In this document: piece by piece, positions 37,628 through 45,949 of the stretch
Numbering within the stretch: the first letter of the stretch is position 1
Layout: each line of letters begins with the position of its first letter
Source: Parvibaculum lavamentivorans DS-1
GTDB lineage: Bacteria > Pseudomonadota > Alphaproteobacteria > Parvibaculales > Parvibaculaceae
NCBI RefSeq assembly: GCF_000017565.1
Contig: NC_009719.1
Coordinates: forward strand, 1 to 64,000
Length of the DNA: 64,000 nucleotides
Direction of reading: 5' to 3'
The notes under the pieces: model-generated
Seen by the model: the letters and a program-made list of their open reading frames with translations, nothing else
Databases searched by the model: none
Told to the model about the DNA's origin: nothing
Made by a program: the position numbers and the translations under genes

Positions 37628-38929
37628 TCAGGCGGCGGTGGTTTCTGCCGTTATTTTCAGCATTGCCGAGGTCAGCCGCGCGAGATCTTCCTCGCCGGTC
37701 ACAAGCGGCGGCGTCGTATAGACGATATTGCCGAACGGCCTGATCCAGACGCCTTCCTCCACGAAGCGGCGCTTCATCAGGTTGAGGTCGCCCATCCGCT
37801 CCAGTTCGATGGCACCGATCGCCCCTTTGACGCGGACATCCTTCACACCGGGTATGTCGCGGGCCGGTTCGAGTTCGCGGGAGAGCTGGGCGGAAATCGC
37901 CGCCACCTGTTCCAGCCGCGGCTCCCGCTCGAAGAGATCGAGCGAGGCATTGGCCGCCGCGCAGGCAAGCGGATTGCCGGTATAGGTCGGCCCATGCATC
38001 AGCGCGCGGCCGGCATCGTCGCCGAGAAACGCCTCGAAGATCGGCGCGCGGGCGATGGTCGCGGCAAGCGCCATGGTGCCGCCGGTCAGCGCCTTCGACA
38101 GCGTCACGATGTCGGGCACGATGCCCGCCTGCTCGCAGGCAAACATCGAGCCGGTGCGGCCGAAGCCGGTGAAGATTTCGTCGAGGATCAGCAGCATGTC
38201 ATGCTTGTCGCAAAGCGCGCGCAGCACTTTCAGCGTCGCCGCATCGTGAAAGCGCATGCCGCCCGCGCCCTGCACCAGCGGCTCGGTGACGACAGCGGCC
38301 ACCTCATGCGCATGGGCCGCGAGAAAAGCGTCGAGCGCCGCTTCCTTTTCCGCATCCGTCGGCAGCTCGCAGATGAATTGTTCGGCGATAGCGCCCTTGA
38401 AGAGCGTGTGCATCCCCTCGTCCGGATCGCAGACCGACATGGTGGCAAGCGTGTCGCCGTGATAGCCGCCCTTGAAGCTGACGAAGCGCGTCCGTCCCCG
38501 CACGCCCTTGTTGATCCAGTATTGCACCGCGATCTTCATCGCGATCTCGACCGAGACCGAGCCGGACTCGGAAAAGAACACATGGCCGAGATCGCCCGGC
38601 AGCTTTTCCGAAAGCCGCGTTGCAAGCCGGCAGGCCGGTTCATGCGCAAGCCCGCCCAGCATCACATGCGGCATCTTCTCGAGCTGCGCCGTCACCGCCG
38701 TGCGGATATGCGGATGATTGTAGCCATGCGCCGCCGTCCACCAGGACGAAATCCCGTCTACAAGCTCGCGCCCATCCGCCAGCGTCAGCCGCGCGCCGTC
38801 CGTCTTCACGACCGGCAGCGCCATCGGCGTCGTCTGCATCTGCGTATAAGGCAGCCACAAATGCGGCGCGCCCTCCGCAAGCCATGCAGGCGGATGGGGC
38901 GTCAGCGGATTGGCGGGAGGAATGGACAT
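37628..38929 (-). CDS. bioA: adenosylmethionine-8-amino-7-oxononanoate aminotransferase
   Basis: PLP enzyme converting 8-amino-7-oxononanoate to 7,8-diaminononanoate with S-adenosylmethionine as amino donor. The 433 residues show WLPYTQMQTTP and DGISSWWTAAHGYNHP, both diagnostic of BioA, and the PLP Lys in TLSKALTGG after LILDEIFTGFGRTG. ATG 38929 (MSIPPANPL) is chosen. It stands apart from bioB and bioFD, which lie 1 to 4 kb downstream in the window in mixed orientation. Confidence 0.95.
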   Translation of the reverse strand: MSIPPANPLTPHPPAWLAEGAPHLWLPYTQMQTTPMALPVVKTDGARLTLADGRELVDGISSWWTAAHGYNHPHIRTAVTAQLEKMPHVMLGGLAHEPACRLATRLSEKLPGDLGHVFFSESGSVSVEIAMKIAVQYWINKGVRGRTRFVSFKGGYHGDTLATMSVCDPDEGMHTLFKGAIAEQFICELPTDAEKEAALDAFLAAHAHEVAAVVTEPLVQGAGGMRFHDAATLKVLRALCDKHDMLLILDEIFTGFGRTGSMFACEQAGIVPDIVTLSKALTGGTMALAATIARAPIFEAFLGDDAGRALMHGPTYTGNPLACAAANASLDLFEREPRLEQVAAISAQLSRELEPARDIPGVKDVRVKGAIGAIELERMGDLNLMKRRFVEEGVWIRPFGNIVYTTPPLVTGEEDLARLTSAMLKITAETTAA

Positions 38930-39182
38930 GGGGGCGGCCTCGCTTCGGCTTTTTTCGTTGGCAGATAGTCGCGTTTCGCGAGGCGATGGCAAGAGCCAAA
39001 AGCCGAGATTGCAAGCGAAATCGCGCTGACATAGGATGCCGCCGGTGCCGCGAAGGGCGCCGCCGTCCGAGAAAGAGGAACTCACCTTCGCCTGACGTGC
39101 TGAGACGACGCCTCGCGTTCGCATAGCCTTCATTGTTTGCCGTCGCTTCGGACCGACGACAGTCAAACAACAGGAGGATTCC

Positions 39183-39785
39183 GTGCGATCGGACCCGTCT
39201 TCGTCACCCACACCCCCGTCCGGCCCGATAGACGCTCTCGCCGAATACAAGATCCGTGCGAGCAAGCTTCTGAAGGACTTCGCGAGCGACGACAAGCGCC
39301 GCGCGTTCGGCGCCGCCTACCGGCTGGCGAGCTTGTGGCCGGACGGCAACGCGAATGATTTGCTGGCCGACAAGTCGCGCGTCCAGCGCAAGCACGCGCT
39401 TGCCGTCATCGCGCGCGAGATGGGTTTCCGCGACTGGCAGCATCTCACCGAGGAAGCGCATATCGAGCTGCCCGCCTTCGATACATCGAGACTCTTTTCC
39501 GAGAAGGCGGGCTTCTACCTGAATGCCTGGTTTGTCACTTACGAAGAAGCGAAGGCCGCGCTGACACGCAAGGACCGTTTTCTCTTTCCCTTCAGGCACC
39601 AGTTCGTGGTGTGCGAGGCGGGGCTTCTGAAGAGCCTCGGTATCGATACGAACGATCCCGACTGGGAGGCTATCGGACACGATTGGGTGAAGCCGCTCGA
39701 TACGCAGGCTCATTACCGCCTCAACCAGAAACTGGTCCGCATCGTTCCGCCACTGCCGGAGCGGCGGCGTGCGAGGAAGAAATGA
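39183..39785 (+). CDS. hypothetical protein with glyoxalase-associated N-terminal segment
   Basis: 200-residue protein of unknown function. The stretch RKHALAVIAREMGFRDWQHL near residue 80 resembles the helical motif seen beside some glyoxalase-superfamily proteins (KAL-x-x-IA-x-xxGF-xDW). No signal peptide or membrane span. GTG 39183 is chosen because AGGAGG lies five bases before. Its stop overlaps the ATG of the next gene (ATGA), so both are translated together. The preceding 253 bases hold the divergent bioA start and nothing else I can name. Confidence 0.65.
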   Translation: MRSDPSSSPTPPSGPIDALAEYKIRASKLLKDFASDDKRRAFGAAYRLASLWPDGNANDLLADKSRVQRKHALAVIAREMGFRDWQHLTEEAHIELPAFDTSRLFSEKAGFYLNAWFVTYEEAKAALTRKDRFLFPFRHQFVVCEAGLLKSLGIDTNDPDWEAIGHDWVKPLDTQAHYRLNQKLVRIVPPLPERRRARKK

Positions 39786-40132
39786 CGATGGAGAAGAGCC
39801 GTAGGAAAGAACTCGTGCGCGACTTCAAGAAGCGCGAAGCTCTGCCCGGCATTTTTGCCGTGCGGTGTCTCGCGACCGGCGAAGTCTGGATCGGCCCGAG
39901 CCGGAACCTTGAAGCGCAGCAGAACAGCATCTGGTTTCAGCTGCGTCTCGGCAACCACCGCGTCACGGCGATGCAGGCCGCGTGGAATGCGCATGGCGAG
40001 GAGAACCTCGTCTATGAGATCGTCGAGCGCATGGAGGATGCGGACATGACGCCCTATCTGCTGCAATCGTTGCTGAAAGAGCGTCTGGCCTTCTGGCGGA
40101 AGGAACTGTCAGCCGGCCTTGCGGTCGGCTGA
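39782..40132 (+). CDS. degenerate GIY-YIG nuclease-like protein
   Basis: 116 residues with a GIY-YIG-like core: GIFAVRC in place of GIY and VWIGPSRN in place of YIG, followed by [19 protein letters not shown] and the conserved Glu region [12 protein letters not shown]. The first Tyr is Phe and the second is Trp, so catalysis is doubtful. GAGGAAGAA precedes ATG 39782. Its last 24 bases overlap the 3' end of bioB on the other strand. Confidence 0.75.
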   Translation: MTMEKSRRKELVRDFKKREALPGIFAVRCLATGEVWIGPSRNLEAQQNSIWFQLRLGNHRVTAMQAAWNAHGEENLVYEIVERMEDADMTPYLLQSLLKERLAFWRKELSAGLAVG

Positions 40133-41170
40133 AACGTCCTTCTCCGACGGGCAGCTATGCGCCGGCATCGACCTGATGCCGAGCTTCGCGAACAGCCGCT
40201 GGTCCTTGTCGGCTTCCGGGTTCTTCGTGGTGAGCAGCTTCTCGCCGATGAAGATCGAGTTCGCACCGGCAAGGAAGCAGAGCGCCTGCGTCTCTTCCGA
40301 CATGTGCTCGCGGCCCGCCGAAAGACGCACGACCGATTGCGGCATGGCGATGCGCGCGACGGCGATCAGGCGCACGAAGTCGATCGGGTCGATCTTCTCG
40401 CTCGCGCCGAGCGCCGTGCCTTCGACCGGCATCAGCATGTTGATCGGCACGCTCTGCGGATGTTCTTCCAGATTGGCGAGCGTCATCAGCATGCCGATCC
40501 GGTCCGACGGGCTCTCGCCCATGCCGACGATCCCGCCCGAGCAGACATTGATGCCTGCATTGCGCACCCGCTCCAGCGTTTCGAGCCGGTCCTGATAGGT
40601 CCGTGTGCTGATGACTTTCGGATAATATTCTTCCGACGTGTCGATATTGTGGTTGTAATAGTCGAGGCCCGACTGCGCGAGGCGGTGCACCTGCTGGCCG
40701 GAAAGCATGCCGAGCGTCATGCAGGTTTCCATGCCCATGTCCTTGATGCCCTCGACCATGGCACAGACCATGTCCATGTCGCGGTCCTTGGGCTCGCGCC
40801 AGGCGGCGCCCATGCAGTAGCGCGTGGCGCCCGCTTCCTTCGCCTTGCGCGCTTCCGCCAGCACCTTCTCGACTTCCATCAGCTTCGACGCCTTGAGGCC
40901 GGTGTCGAATTTCGAGCTTTGCGCGCAATAGCCGCAATCTTCCGGGCAGCCGCCGGTCTTGATCGACAAGAGCGTCGACATCTGCACTTCGTCGGCCTTG
41001 AACCAGCGGCGATGAACGAGCTGCGCCTCGAAGAGAAGATCGTTGAAGGGCAGGTCGAAAAGCGCCTGCAGCTCTTCCCGCGTCCAGTCATGCCGCAGCG
41101 CGCCGGGGTCGGTGCGCGCGGTCACGATGTCCCTTGTTTTCGTCTCTTCGATGCGGGTCTGGATGGTCAT
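40109..41170 (-). CDS. bioB: biotin synthase
   Basis: Radical SAM enzyme inserting sulfur into dethiobiotin. The cluster-binding motif is [13 protein letters not shown]; further marks are [13 protein letters not shown] and GGIVGMGES. Length of 353 is normal. ATG 41170 ([11 protein letters not shown]) is chosen over an upstream start in weak context. The gene overlaps the convergent GIY-YIG-like gene by 24 bases. Confidence 0.96.
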   Translation of the reverse strand: MTIQTRIEETKTRDIVTARTDPGALRHDWTREELQALFDLPFNDLLFEAQLVHRRWFKADEVQMSTLLSIKTGGCPEDCGYCAQSSKFDTGLKASKLMEVEKVLAEARKAKEAGATRYCMGAAWREPKDRDMDMVCAMVEGIKDMGMETCMTLGMLSGQQVHRLAQSGLDYYNHNIDTSEEYYPKVISTRTYQDRLETLERVRNAGINVCSGGIVGMGESPSDRIGMLMTLANLEEHPQSVPINMLMPVEGTALGASEKIDPIDFVRLIAVARIAMPQSVVRLSAGREHMSEETQALCFLAGANSIFIGEKLLTTKNPEADKDQRLFAKLGIRSMPAHSCPSEKDVSADRKAG

Positions 41171-41258
41171 GGGCAAGCACCACTCTCTGGCCGGTCGGAA
41201 GGTTTCGGGCAGCATAGGCGGCTCGTCCCGCAATGCAAGATTGGGGCGGCTCTATCCT

Positions 41259-41918
41259 CTAATCCTCGCCCCAGCGCCGAAGCAGCGAGCCCTGTATCTT
41301 GAGCAGCCGGTCTGTCAGCGCCCGGTCGCCCGCCGCCTCCGCCTGACGCAGCGCCAGCGCCACGTCGAAGAGCGTTTCGCGGTCCTCGGCGCTCCTGACA
41401 AGGCTCCGGATCCAGCCCACGGCGGCCCGCCGCTCGCCGCTGGTCACTTCCGCCACCCGGTGCAGCGTCGCCGAGGGGTAGAGCACCAGCGACCCCGCTT
41501 CGAGCTTCACCAGCCGCTCGCCCGCGGGCTCCTCCACGATCAGCTCGCCCCCCTCGTAACTCTCTGGCGGAGAAAGGAAAAGCGTGAAGGAAAGGTCGAC
41601 CCGCTGGCGCTCCATGAAGGCATCGTCCGAATGCAGGCCGTAAGCCATGCCTTGCGTGTAGCGGGAGAGCAGGATGCGGATGAAGTTTCGCGGTCGCGCC
41701 GCCGCCCGGAAGACGTCGTTCTTCATCAGCCGCTTCTCGACCAGCATGGTCAGGTCGGCGGCAAGGCCGGCGGGCTTCGCCTGCTCATTATTCTTGACGG
41801 CCCTGGCAATCCGTCCGGCCGTCCGCGCGCCGCTCTCGAAAGCGTCTTTTTGCGCGAAAACCGTATCGGCGAGCCTGAGATCGGCCGCGCCCAGTATCCC
41901 TGCGATTTCAATAAACAA
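41259..41918 (-). CDS. PiuC/YbiX-type Fe(II)/2-oxoglutarate dioxygenase
   Basis: PKHD-type hydroxylase of 219 residues. The iron ligands are His and Asp in YGLHSDDAFM and the distal His in SATLHRVAEV; the 2-oxoglutarate Arg follows in SGERRAAVGW. E. coli YbiX and Pseudomonas PiuC are iron-starvation genes beside siderophore receptors. The start must be TTG at 41918, giving FIEIAGIL, equivalent to the family's usual MxIEI; no ATG lies near. AGGATG precedes it. A palindrome in the divergent promoter region suggests metal control. Confidence 0.85.
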   Translation of the reverse strand: MFIEIAGILGAADLRLADTVFAQKDAFESGARTAGRIARAVKNNEQAKPAGLAADLTMLVEKRLMKNDVFRAAARPRNFIRILLSRYTQGMAYGLHSDDAFMERQRVDLSFTLFLSPPESYEGGELIVEEPAGERLVKLEAGSLVLYPSATLHRVAEVTSGERRAAVGWIRSLVRSAEDRETLFDVALALRQAEAAGDRALTDRLLKIQGSLLRRWGED

Positions 41919-41936
41919 GGCCGCATCCTGTGCTAA

Positions 41937-41951
41937 TGCAAAGCGTTTGCA
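41937..41951. promoter_or_regulatory. TGCAAA-N3-TTTGCA palindrome
   Basis: A perfect 15-base dyad between the divergent PiuC-like gene and the periplasmic protein gene. Its shape is reminiscent of Fur/Mur-family metal operators in alphaproteobacteria, which fits the iron-linked gene; assignment is tentative. Confidence 0.45.
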
Positions 41952-42012
41952 AAATAGCCGCCGCCGCGTTAAAGGTCGAGGCCATCAGTCTCCGCCAGCA
42001 GCGAGAAATGCC

Positions 42013-42885
42013 ATGAAATACCGCACGAAACTCTGGACCAGCATCAGCGCCGCCGCCCTGATCGCGGCGTCGAGCGCCGTGAGCGGCATGGCAAGCGCCG
42101 GAGCATCGCATGACGGTGCCGAAGGGGCCAAGCTCGGCAAGGACGCCGCCGGTTCCTTCCTCGTCGCCCAGGCCGGCGAGGGCGAGGGTGAAGGCGAGGG
42201 CGGCGAAGGCGGTGAGGGTGGAGAAGGCAATATCGACCCCGCGGCCGCCGCCAAGGACCCGGTCGTCTTCCTCTCCGCGCTCGACATCATCCGCGCGCAT
42301 TATCTGGCCGGCGCCGCCATGCTGGAGGTCGAAGGTGGCCGTCAGGCGGCGGGCGAAATGTTCGCGCACCCGATTTCCGAAGTTTATATCGACCTCGAAG
42401 ACGTCTTCTCGGCGCAGGGCGTCCAGCCCTTCATGGACGAGATGACCAACGCCGTCGACCTCGCGCTCGGCGATGCGCCGAAGGAAGAGGTCGAGGCGGC
42501 GGTGGCGAAGGTCTATGCCGCGCTCGACGCCGCCGAGAAGAAGGCCCCCGCAAGCGGCAAGGATGCGACGGCCATCGAAGCGGCGCTGACGGCCGACATG
42601 TTCGACCGGGCGGCAAGGCAATATGACGCCGCGCTCTCCGCCACCGGCACCGACGAAGCCTGGATCGACGGCTACGGCTTCTGGAAGACGGCGGAAAGGC
42701 GCGCCGAGGCCCTGCTGCCGCGTCTCGGCGCCGATCATGAGGACCTGGCCGGGGAAATCCGCACCGCCGGCGAAGTTTTCGCCACTGCTTACAAGGGTGT
42801 CGAAAGGCCGGAAGGCTCTGGCGTCGAGCCGGGCACGCTCTTCGCCGCCAGCTCCCGCATCTCGCTCAAAGCCAGCAGCCTCTAG
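42013..42885 (+). CDS. hypothetical periplasmic protein with Gly-Glu-rich tract
   Basis: 290 residues with a signal peptide (cleavage likely after ASA near residue 29), an acidic low-complexity tract of alternating Gly and Glu around residues 55-73, and an Ala-rich helical domain. The helical part contains HYLAGAAMLEVEGGRQAAGE and FAHPISEVYIDLEDVF, with conserved-looking His and Glu. No family recognised. Sharing a divergent region and a palindrome with the PiuC-like gene suggests a metal-related role, for example periplasmic iron binding; inference. Confidence 0.7.
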   Translation: MKYRTKLWTSISAAALIAASSAVSGMASAGASHDGAEGAKLGKDAAGSFLVAQAGEGEGEGEGGEGGEGGEGNIDPAAAAKDPVVFLSALDIIRAHYLAGAAMLEVEGGRQAAGEMFAHPISEVYIDLEDVFSAQGVQPFMDEMTNAVDLALGDAPKEEVEAAVAKVYAALDAAEKKAPASGKDATAIEAALTADMFDRAARQYDAALSATGTDEAWIDGYGFWKTAERRAEALLPRLGADHEDLAGEIRTAGEVFATAYKGVERPEGSGVEPGTLFAASSRISLKASSL

Positions 42886-42958
42886 GCGGAAACGAGAAAG
42901 GGCTTGCGCGGTGCCGCCCGCGCGGCCCATACCTCCTCCCGTAACGAGGAGTGAGGCA

Positions 42959-44146
42959 ATGGCTTCAGCAACGCCGATGGAAACACTCGACGGTTTCGCG
43001 CGCGAGAAACTCGATGCGCTGGAGGCGCAGGCGCTGCGCCGCCGCCTGGTCGAGACGGACCGGCGCGAGGGCGCCATCGCCTTCCGCGAAGGCCGCCGCC
43101 TGGTCTCCTTCTGCTGCAATGATTATCTCAATCTCTCGCAGCACCCGGATGTGAAGCGCGCCGCCGTGGAGGCGACCGGAAAATACGGCACCGGCTCCGG
43201 CGCGTCGCGCCTCGTCAGCGGCAATCACCCCCTTTTCGGCGAGCTTGAGCGCCGCCTCGCGGATTGGAAGCAGACGGAGGATTGCGTCGTCTTCGGCTCC
43301 GGCTACATGGCGAATATGGGCATCATTCCCTCGCTTGTGCGCGAAGGCGATCTCATCATCGCCGACGAACTCTCCCATGCCTGCCTGCTCTCCGGCTCGA
43401 AACTCTCCGGCGCCCGCGTCGCGATCTTCCGTCACAACGACATCGCGCATCTGGAAGAGCTCCTCGGCGCCCATCGCGGCGGCGCGAAACATTGCCTCAT
43501 CCTCACCGACGGCATTTTCAGCATGGATGGCGACGCCGCGCCGGTCGAAGCCCTCGCCGCCCTCGCCGCGCAACACGATGCCTGGCTGATGACCGACGAT
43601 GCGCATGGCATCGGCGTCGTCGGCCATGAAGGCCGCGGCTCGAGCTTCATGGGCGAGCGCAAGGCCGCCGTGCCGCTGCAGATGGGCACGCTGTCGAAAG
43701 CCGTCGGCGGCTATGGCGGCTATCTCTGCGCGAGCGCGCCGGTCGTCGATCTCATCCGCACCCGCGCCCGCACGCTCATCTATTCGACCGGCCTGCCGCC
43801 CGCCGCCGTCGCCGCCTCCATCGCCGCGCTGGATTTCATTCGTGGCAACCCGGATTACTGCAAGCGTCCGGTCGAGAAGGCGCGGAGCTTCACCCGCGCT
43901 CTCGGCCTCGCCGATCCCGTCAGCCCCATCGTGCCCTTGATCCTCGGCGACGCGGAAGTCACGCTCGCCGCCTCCGCCTTGCTGGAAGCCGAAGGCTATC
44001 TCGTCACCGGCATCCGCCCGCCCACCGTGCCGGAAGGCACCGCCCGCCTCCGCTTCACCTTCACGGCCGAACATGACGACGCCGACATCGCCCGCCTCGC
44101 CACCCTCGTCCGTGAACGGATCATCCAGCGCCGGGCCGCCGAATAG
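42959..44146 (+). CDS. bioF: 8-amino-7-oxononanoate synthase
   Basis: PLP enzyme that condenses pimeloyl thioester with alanine. The 395 residues show CNDYLNLSQHPDV, YGTGSGASRLVSGNH, TDGIFSMDGD, DDAHGIGVVG and the PLP Lys in GTLSKAVGGYGGYL. ATG 42959 follows GAGGAGTGAGG. bioD begins on the base after the bioF stop. No pimeloyl-forming bioC/bioH or bioZ is seen in the window. Confidence 0.95.
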   Translation: MASATPMETLDGFAREKLDALEAQALRRRLVETDRREGAIAFREGRRLVSFCCNDYLNLSQHPDVKRAAVEATGKYGTGSGASRLVSGNHPLFGELERRLADWKQTEDCVVFGSGYMANMGIIPSLVREGDLIIADELSHACLLSGSKLSGARVAIFRHNDIAHLEELLGAHRGGAKHCLILTDGIFSMDGDAAPVEALAALAAQHDAWLMTDDAHGIGVVGHEGRGSSFMGERKAAVPLQMGTLSKAVGGYGGYLCASAPVVDLIRTRARTLIYSTGLPPAAVAASIAALDFIRGNPDYCKRPVEKARSFTRALGLADPVSPIVPLILGDAEVTLAASALLEAEGYLVTGIRPPTVPEGTARLRFTFTAEHDDADIARLATLVRERIIQRRAAE

Positions 44147-44794
44147 ATGCGCCCTGTCTTCGTCACCTCCTCCGGCACGGAAATCGGCAAGACCTATGTC
44201 TCCGCCATGCTGACGCGCGAGCTGAAGGCCCGCGCCCTGAAGCCGCTGGTAAGCGGCCTTGACGAGGCGACATTCGCGGAAAGCGATCCCGCGCAATTGC
44301 TCGCGGCCATGGGCGAGAAGGTGACTTACGAGAACGCCGGCCTCGTCTCGCGCTGGCGCTTTCGCGAGCCGCTCTCGCCCGACATGGCGGCAAGGCGCGA
44401 GGGCCGCGAGATAAATTTCGATGAGCTGCTGGAAGAATGTCTCGCCGCCGCTGCCATGCCCGGCCCCCTCCTCATAGAGGGCGTCGGCGGATTGATGGTG
44501 CCGCTCGATGCCACGCACATGGTGCTCGACTGGATGAAGGCGCTCGATGCGAAAACCGGCCTCGCCCCCGTCCTCGTCGTCGGCGCCTATCTCGGCACGA
44601 TAAGTCACACGCTGACGACGCTTGCCGTCATGCGCGCGGAAAATCTCCTGCCGCGCGTCATCGTGGTGAGTGAGAGGGAGCCCGGCCCCGTGCCGGTCGA
44701 GGAAACGGCGGAGACGATCGCGCGCTTCGCGGGCGGCGTTCCCGTGCGTGCCTTGCCGCGCGGTGGCGCCGTGCCGCTCGCTGCCCTGCTCTAG
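44147..44794 (+). CDS. bioD: dethiobiotin synthetase
   Basis: ATP-dependent carboxylation and ring closure of diaminononanoate. Walker A is SSGTEIGKTYVS at residues 8-19, and the segment LLIEGVGGLMVPLD is the family's active-site loop. Length of 215 is normal. It abuts bioF with zero spacing, so the two form an operon. Confidence 0.94.
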   Translation: MRPVFVTSSGTEIGKTYVSAMLTRELKARALKPLVSGLDEATFAESDPAQLLAAMGEKVTYENAGLVSRWRFREPLSPDMAARREGREINFDELLEECLAAAAMPGPLLIEGVGGLMVPLDATHMVLDWMKALDAKTGLAPVLVVGAYLGTISHTLTTLAVMRAENLLPRVIVVSEREPGPVPVEETAETIARFAGGVPVRALPRGGAVPLAALL

Positions 44795-44795
44795 C

Positions 44796-45086
44796 TCAGG
44801 CGCCCGGCAGCTTGTCCCTGATCTGTCCGAGCTTGTCGTTCATGGCGACGAAAATCAGATAGATCTCGCAGACCACGCGCCACAGCAGAATGCCGAAGGC
44901 GACACCGACCAGCCCCACGACAAGTTGCAGCAATCCGAGCCCGGCATTATAGCCCATCGTGTTGATCGAGCCGGCGATGGTGCCGAAGCCGAACAGCAGA
45001 ATGATGACGACCCCGAGCCAGTAGAGAAACTTGACGATGCTGCCTGCTATCAGCTTGTCGAACGTCAGAAAATCCTGAAACCGCAT
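44796..45086 (-). CDS. DUF4282 membrane protein
   Basis: 96-residue protein with two hydrophobic spans, starting MRFQDFLTFDKLIAG and containing LLWRVVCEIYLIFVAMND, typical of DUF4282. Function unknown. ATG 45086 follows GAGAGGAC. It converges on bioD with one base between stops. Confidence 0.85.
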   Translation of the reverse strand: MRFQDFLTFDKLIAGSIVKFLYWLGVVIILLFGFGTIAGSINTMGYNAGLGLLQLVVGLVGVAFGILLWRVVCEIYLIFVAMNDKLGQIRDKLPGA

Positions 45087-45160
45087 GATGTCCTCTCATA
45101 GGGGTGCGCCCGTCCCCCACTTTATGCAGGGGACGGATGAACACAACCGGCTCGTGTGAG

Positions 45161-45340
45161 CTATTTGGGCCCGAAAAAGAACCAGAGGATGAGGCCGAGC
45201 ACCGGCAACAGGATGACGATCACGACCCAGATCGCCTTCCACAGCGGCTCAGCGCCGCTTTGCACGATCCGGACAATCGCATAGATATCCGCGATCAGGA
45301 TCAGTATGCCGAGTATGCCGCCATAGCCATTGCCGAACAT
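45161..45340 (-). CDS. PLDc_N-type small membrane protein
   Basis: 59-residue protein too short for many gene callers. It has two spans: ILGILILIADIYAIVRIV and WKAIWVVIVILLPVLGLILW, ending FFFGPK. The pattern of a first helix with D-x-x-A and a second with W-x-x-x-x-LPxxG is that of the phospholipase D N-terminal (PLDc_N) membrane domain found alone. GGAGAG lies seven bases before the ATG at 45340. Function unknown. Confidence 0.8.
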   Translation of the reverse strand: MFGNGYGGILGILILIADIYAIVRIVQSGAEPLWKAIWVVIVILLPVLGLILWFFFGPK

Positions 45341-45432
45341 TCATTCTCTCCACGTGAAGCAAGCCCCCGCCGGAGCGTAGCGTGATTTGCCGCCACAGGT
45401 AAAATTTTGCGCGGCCGGTTCCGGAATAACGC

Positions 45433-45948
45433 TCAGATAAGCCGCGCCGTTCCGATCCCCTCGAAATCGAGCAGCCATTTCTTGGTCGGCAAGCCGCCGC
45501 CGAAGCCGGTAAGCGCGCCATTCGCGCCGATCACCCGGTGGCAGGGCACGATGACGGGAATGGGATTGCGCCCATTGGCAAGCCCGACAGCGCGCATGCC
45601 CTTCGGATTGCCGATCTCCCTCGCGATATCCGCATAGCTGCGCGTCTCGCCGAAGGGAATGCGCGCCAGCGCCTGCCACACGCTCATCTGGAATGCCGTG
45701 CCGGAAGGCGCCAGCACGATTTCGCTGAAGCTCTTCTGCTTGCCTTCGAAATAGCGGTCGAGCGCCTTGAGGCCCGCCGCGAGATGTTTGCGCGCGGTCG
45801 CGCTTCCGTCCCTTTTCGGGAAGCCGATATCCTTCTGGTTCGGAAAGACCACCATGGCGAGCCCCGCCTCGGTGGCGGCGAGGCGCAACCTTCCGATCGG
45901 CGTGTCGAGAATGTCTGTTGCAAGGGATGTGTCGTCGGGCAGCTTCAT
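45433..45948 (-). CDS. ogt: methylated-DNA--protein cysteine methyltransferase
   Basis: Suicide repair protein that takes methyl groups from O6-methylguanine. The acceptor motif is VIVPCHRVIG, and the DNA-binding wing is FQMSVWQALARIPFGETRSY with GLANGRNPIP. The 171 residues include a normal N-terminal domain. ATG 45948 follows GGAGAGTGAG and overlaps no coding sequence but comes one base after the alkA stop, so the two are co-translated. Confidence 0.93.
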   Translation of the reverse strand: MKLPDDTSLATDILDTPIGRLRLAATEAGLAMVVFPNQKDIGFPKRDGSATARKHLAAGLKALDRYFEGKQKSFSEIVLAPSGTAFQMSVWQALARIPFGETRSYADIAREIGNPKGMRAVGLANGRNPIPVIVPCHRVIGANGALTGFGGGLPTKKWLLDFEGIGTARLI

Positions 45949-45949
45949 C

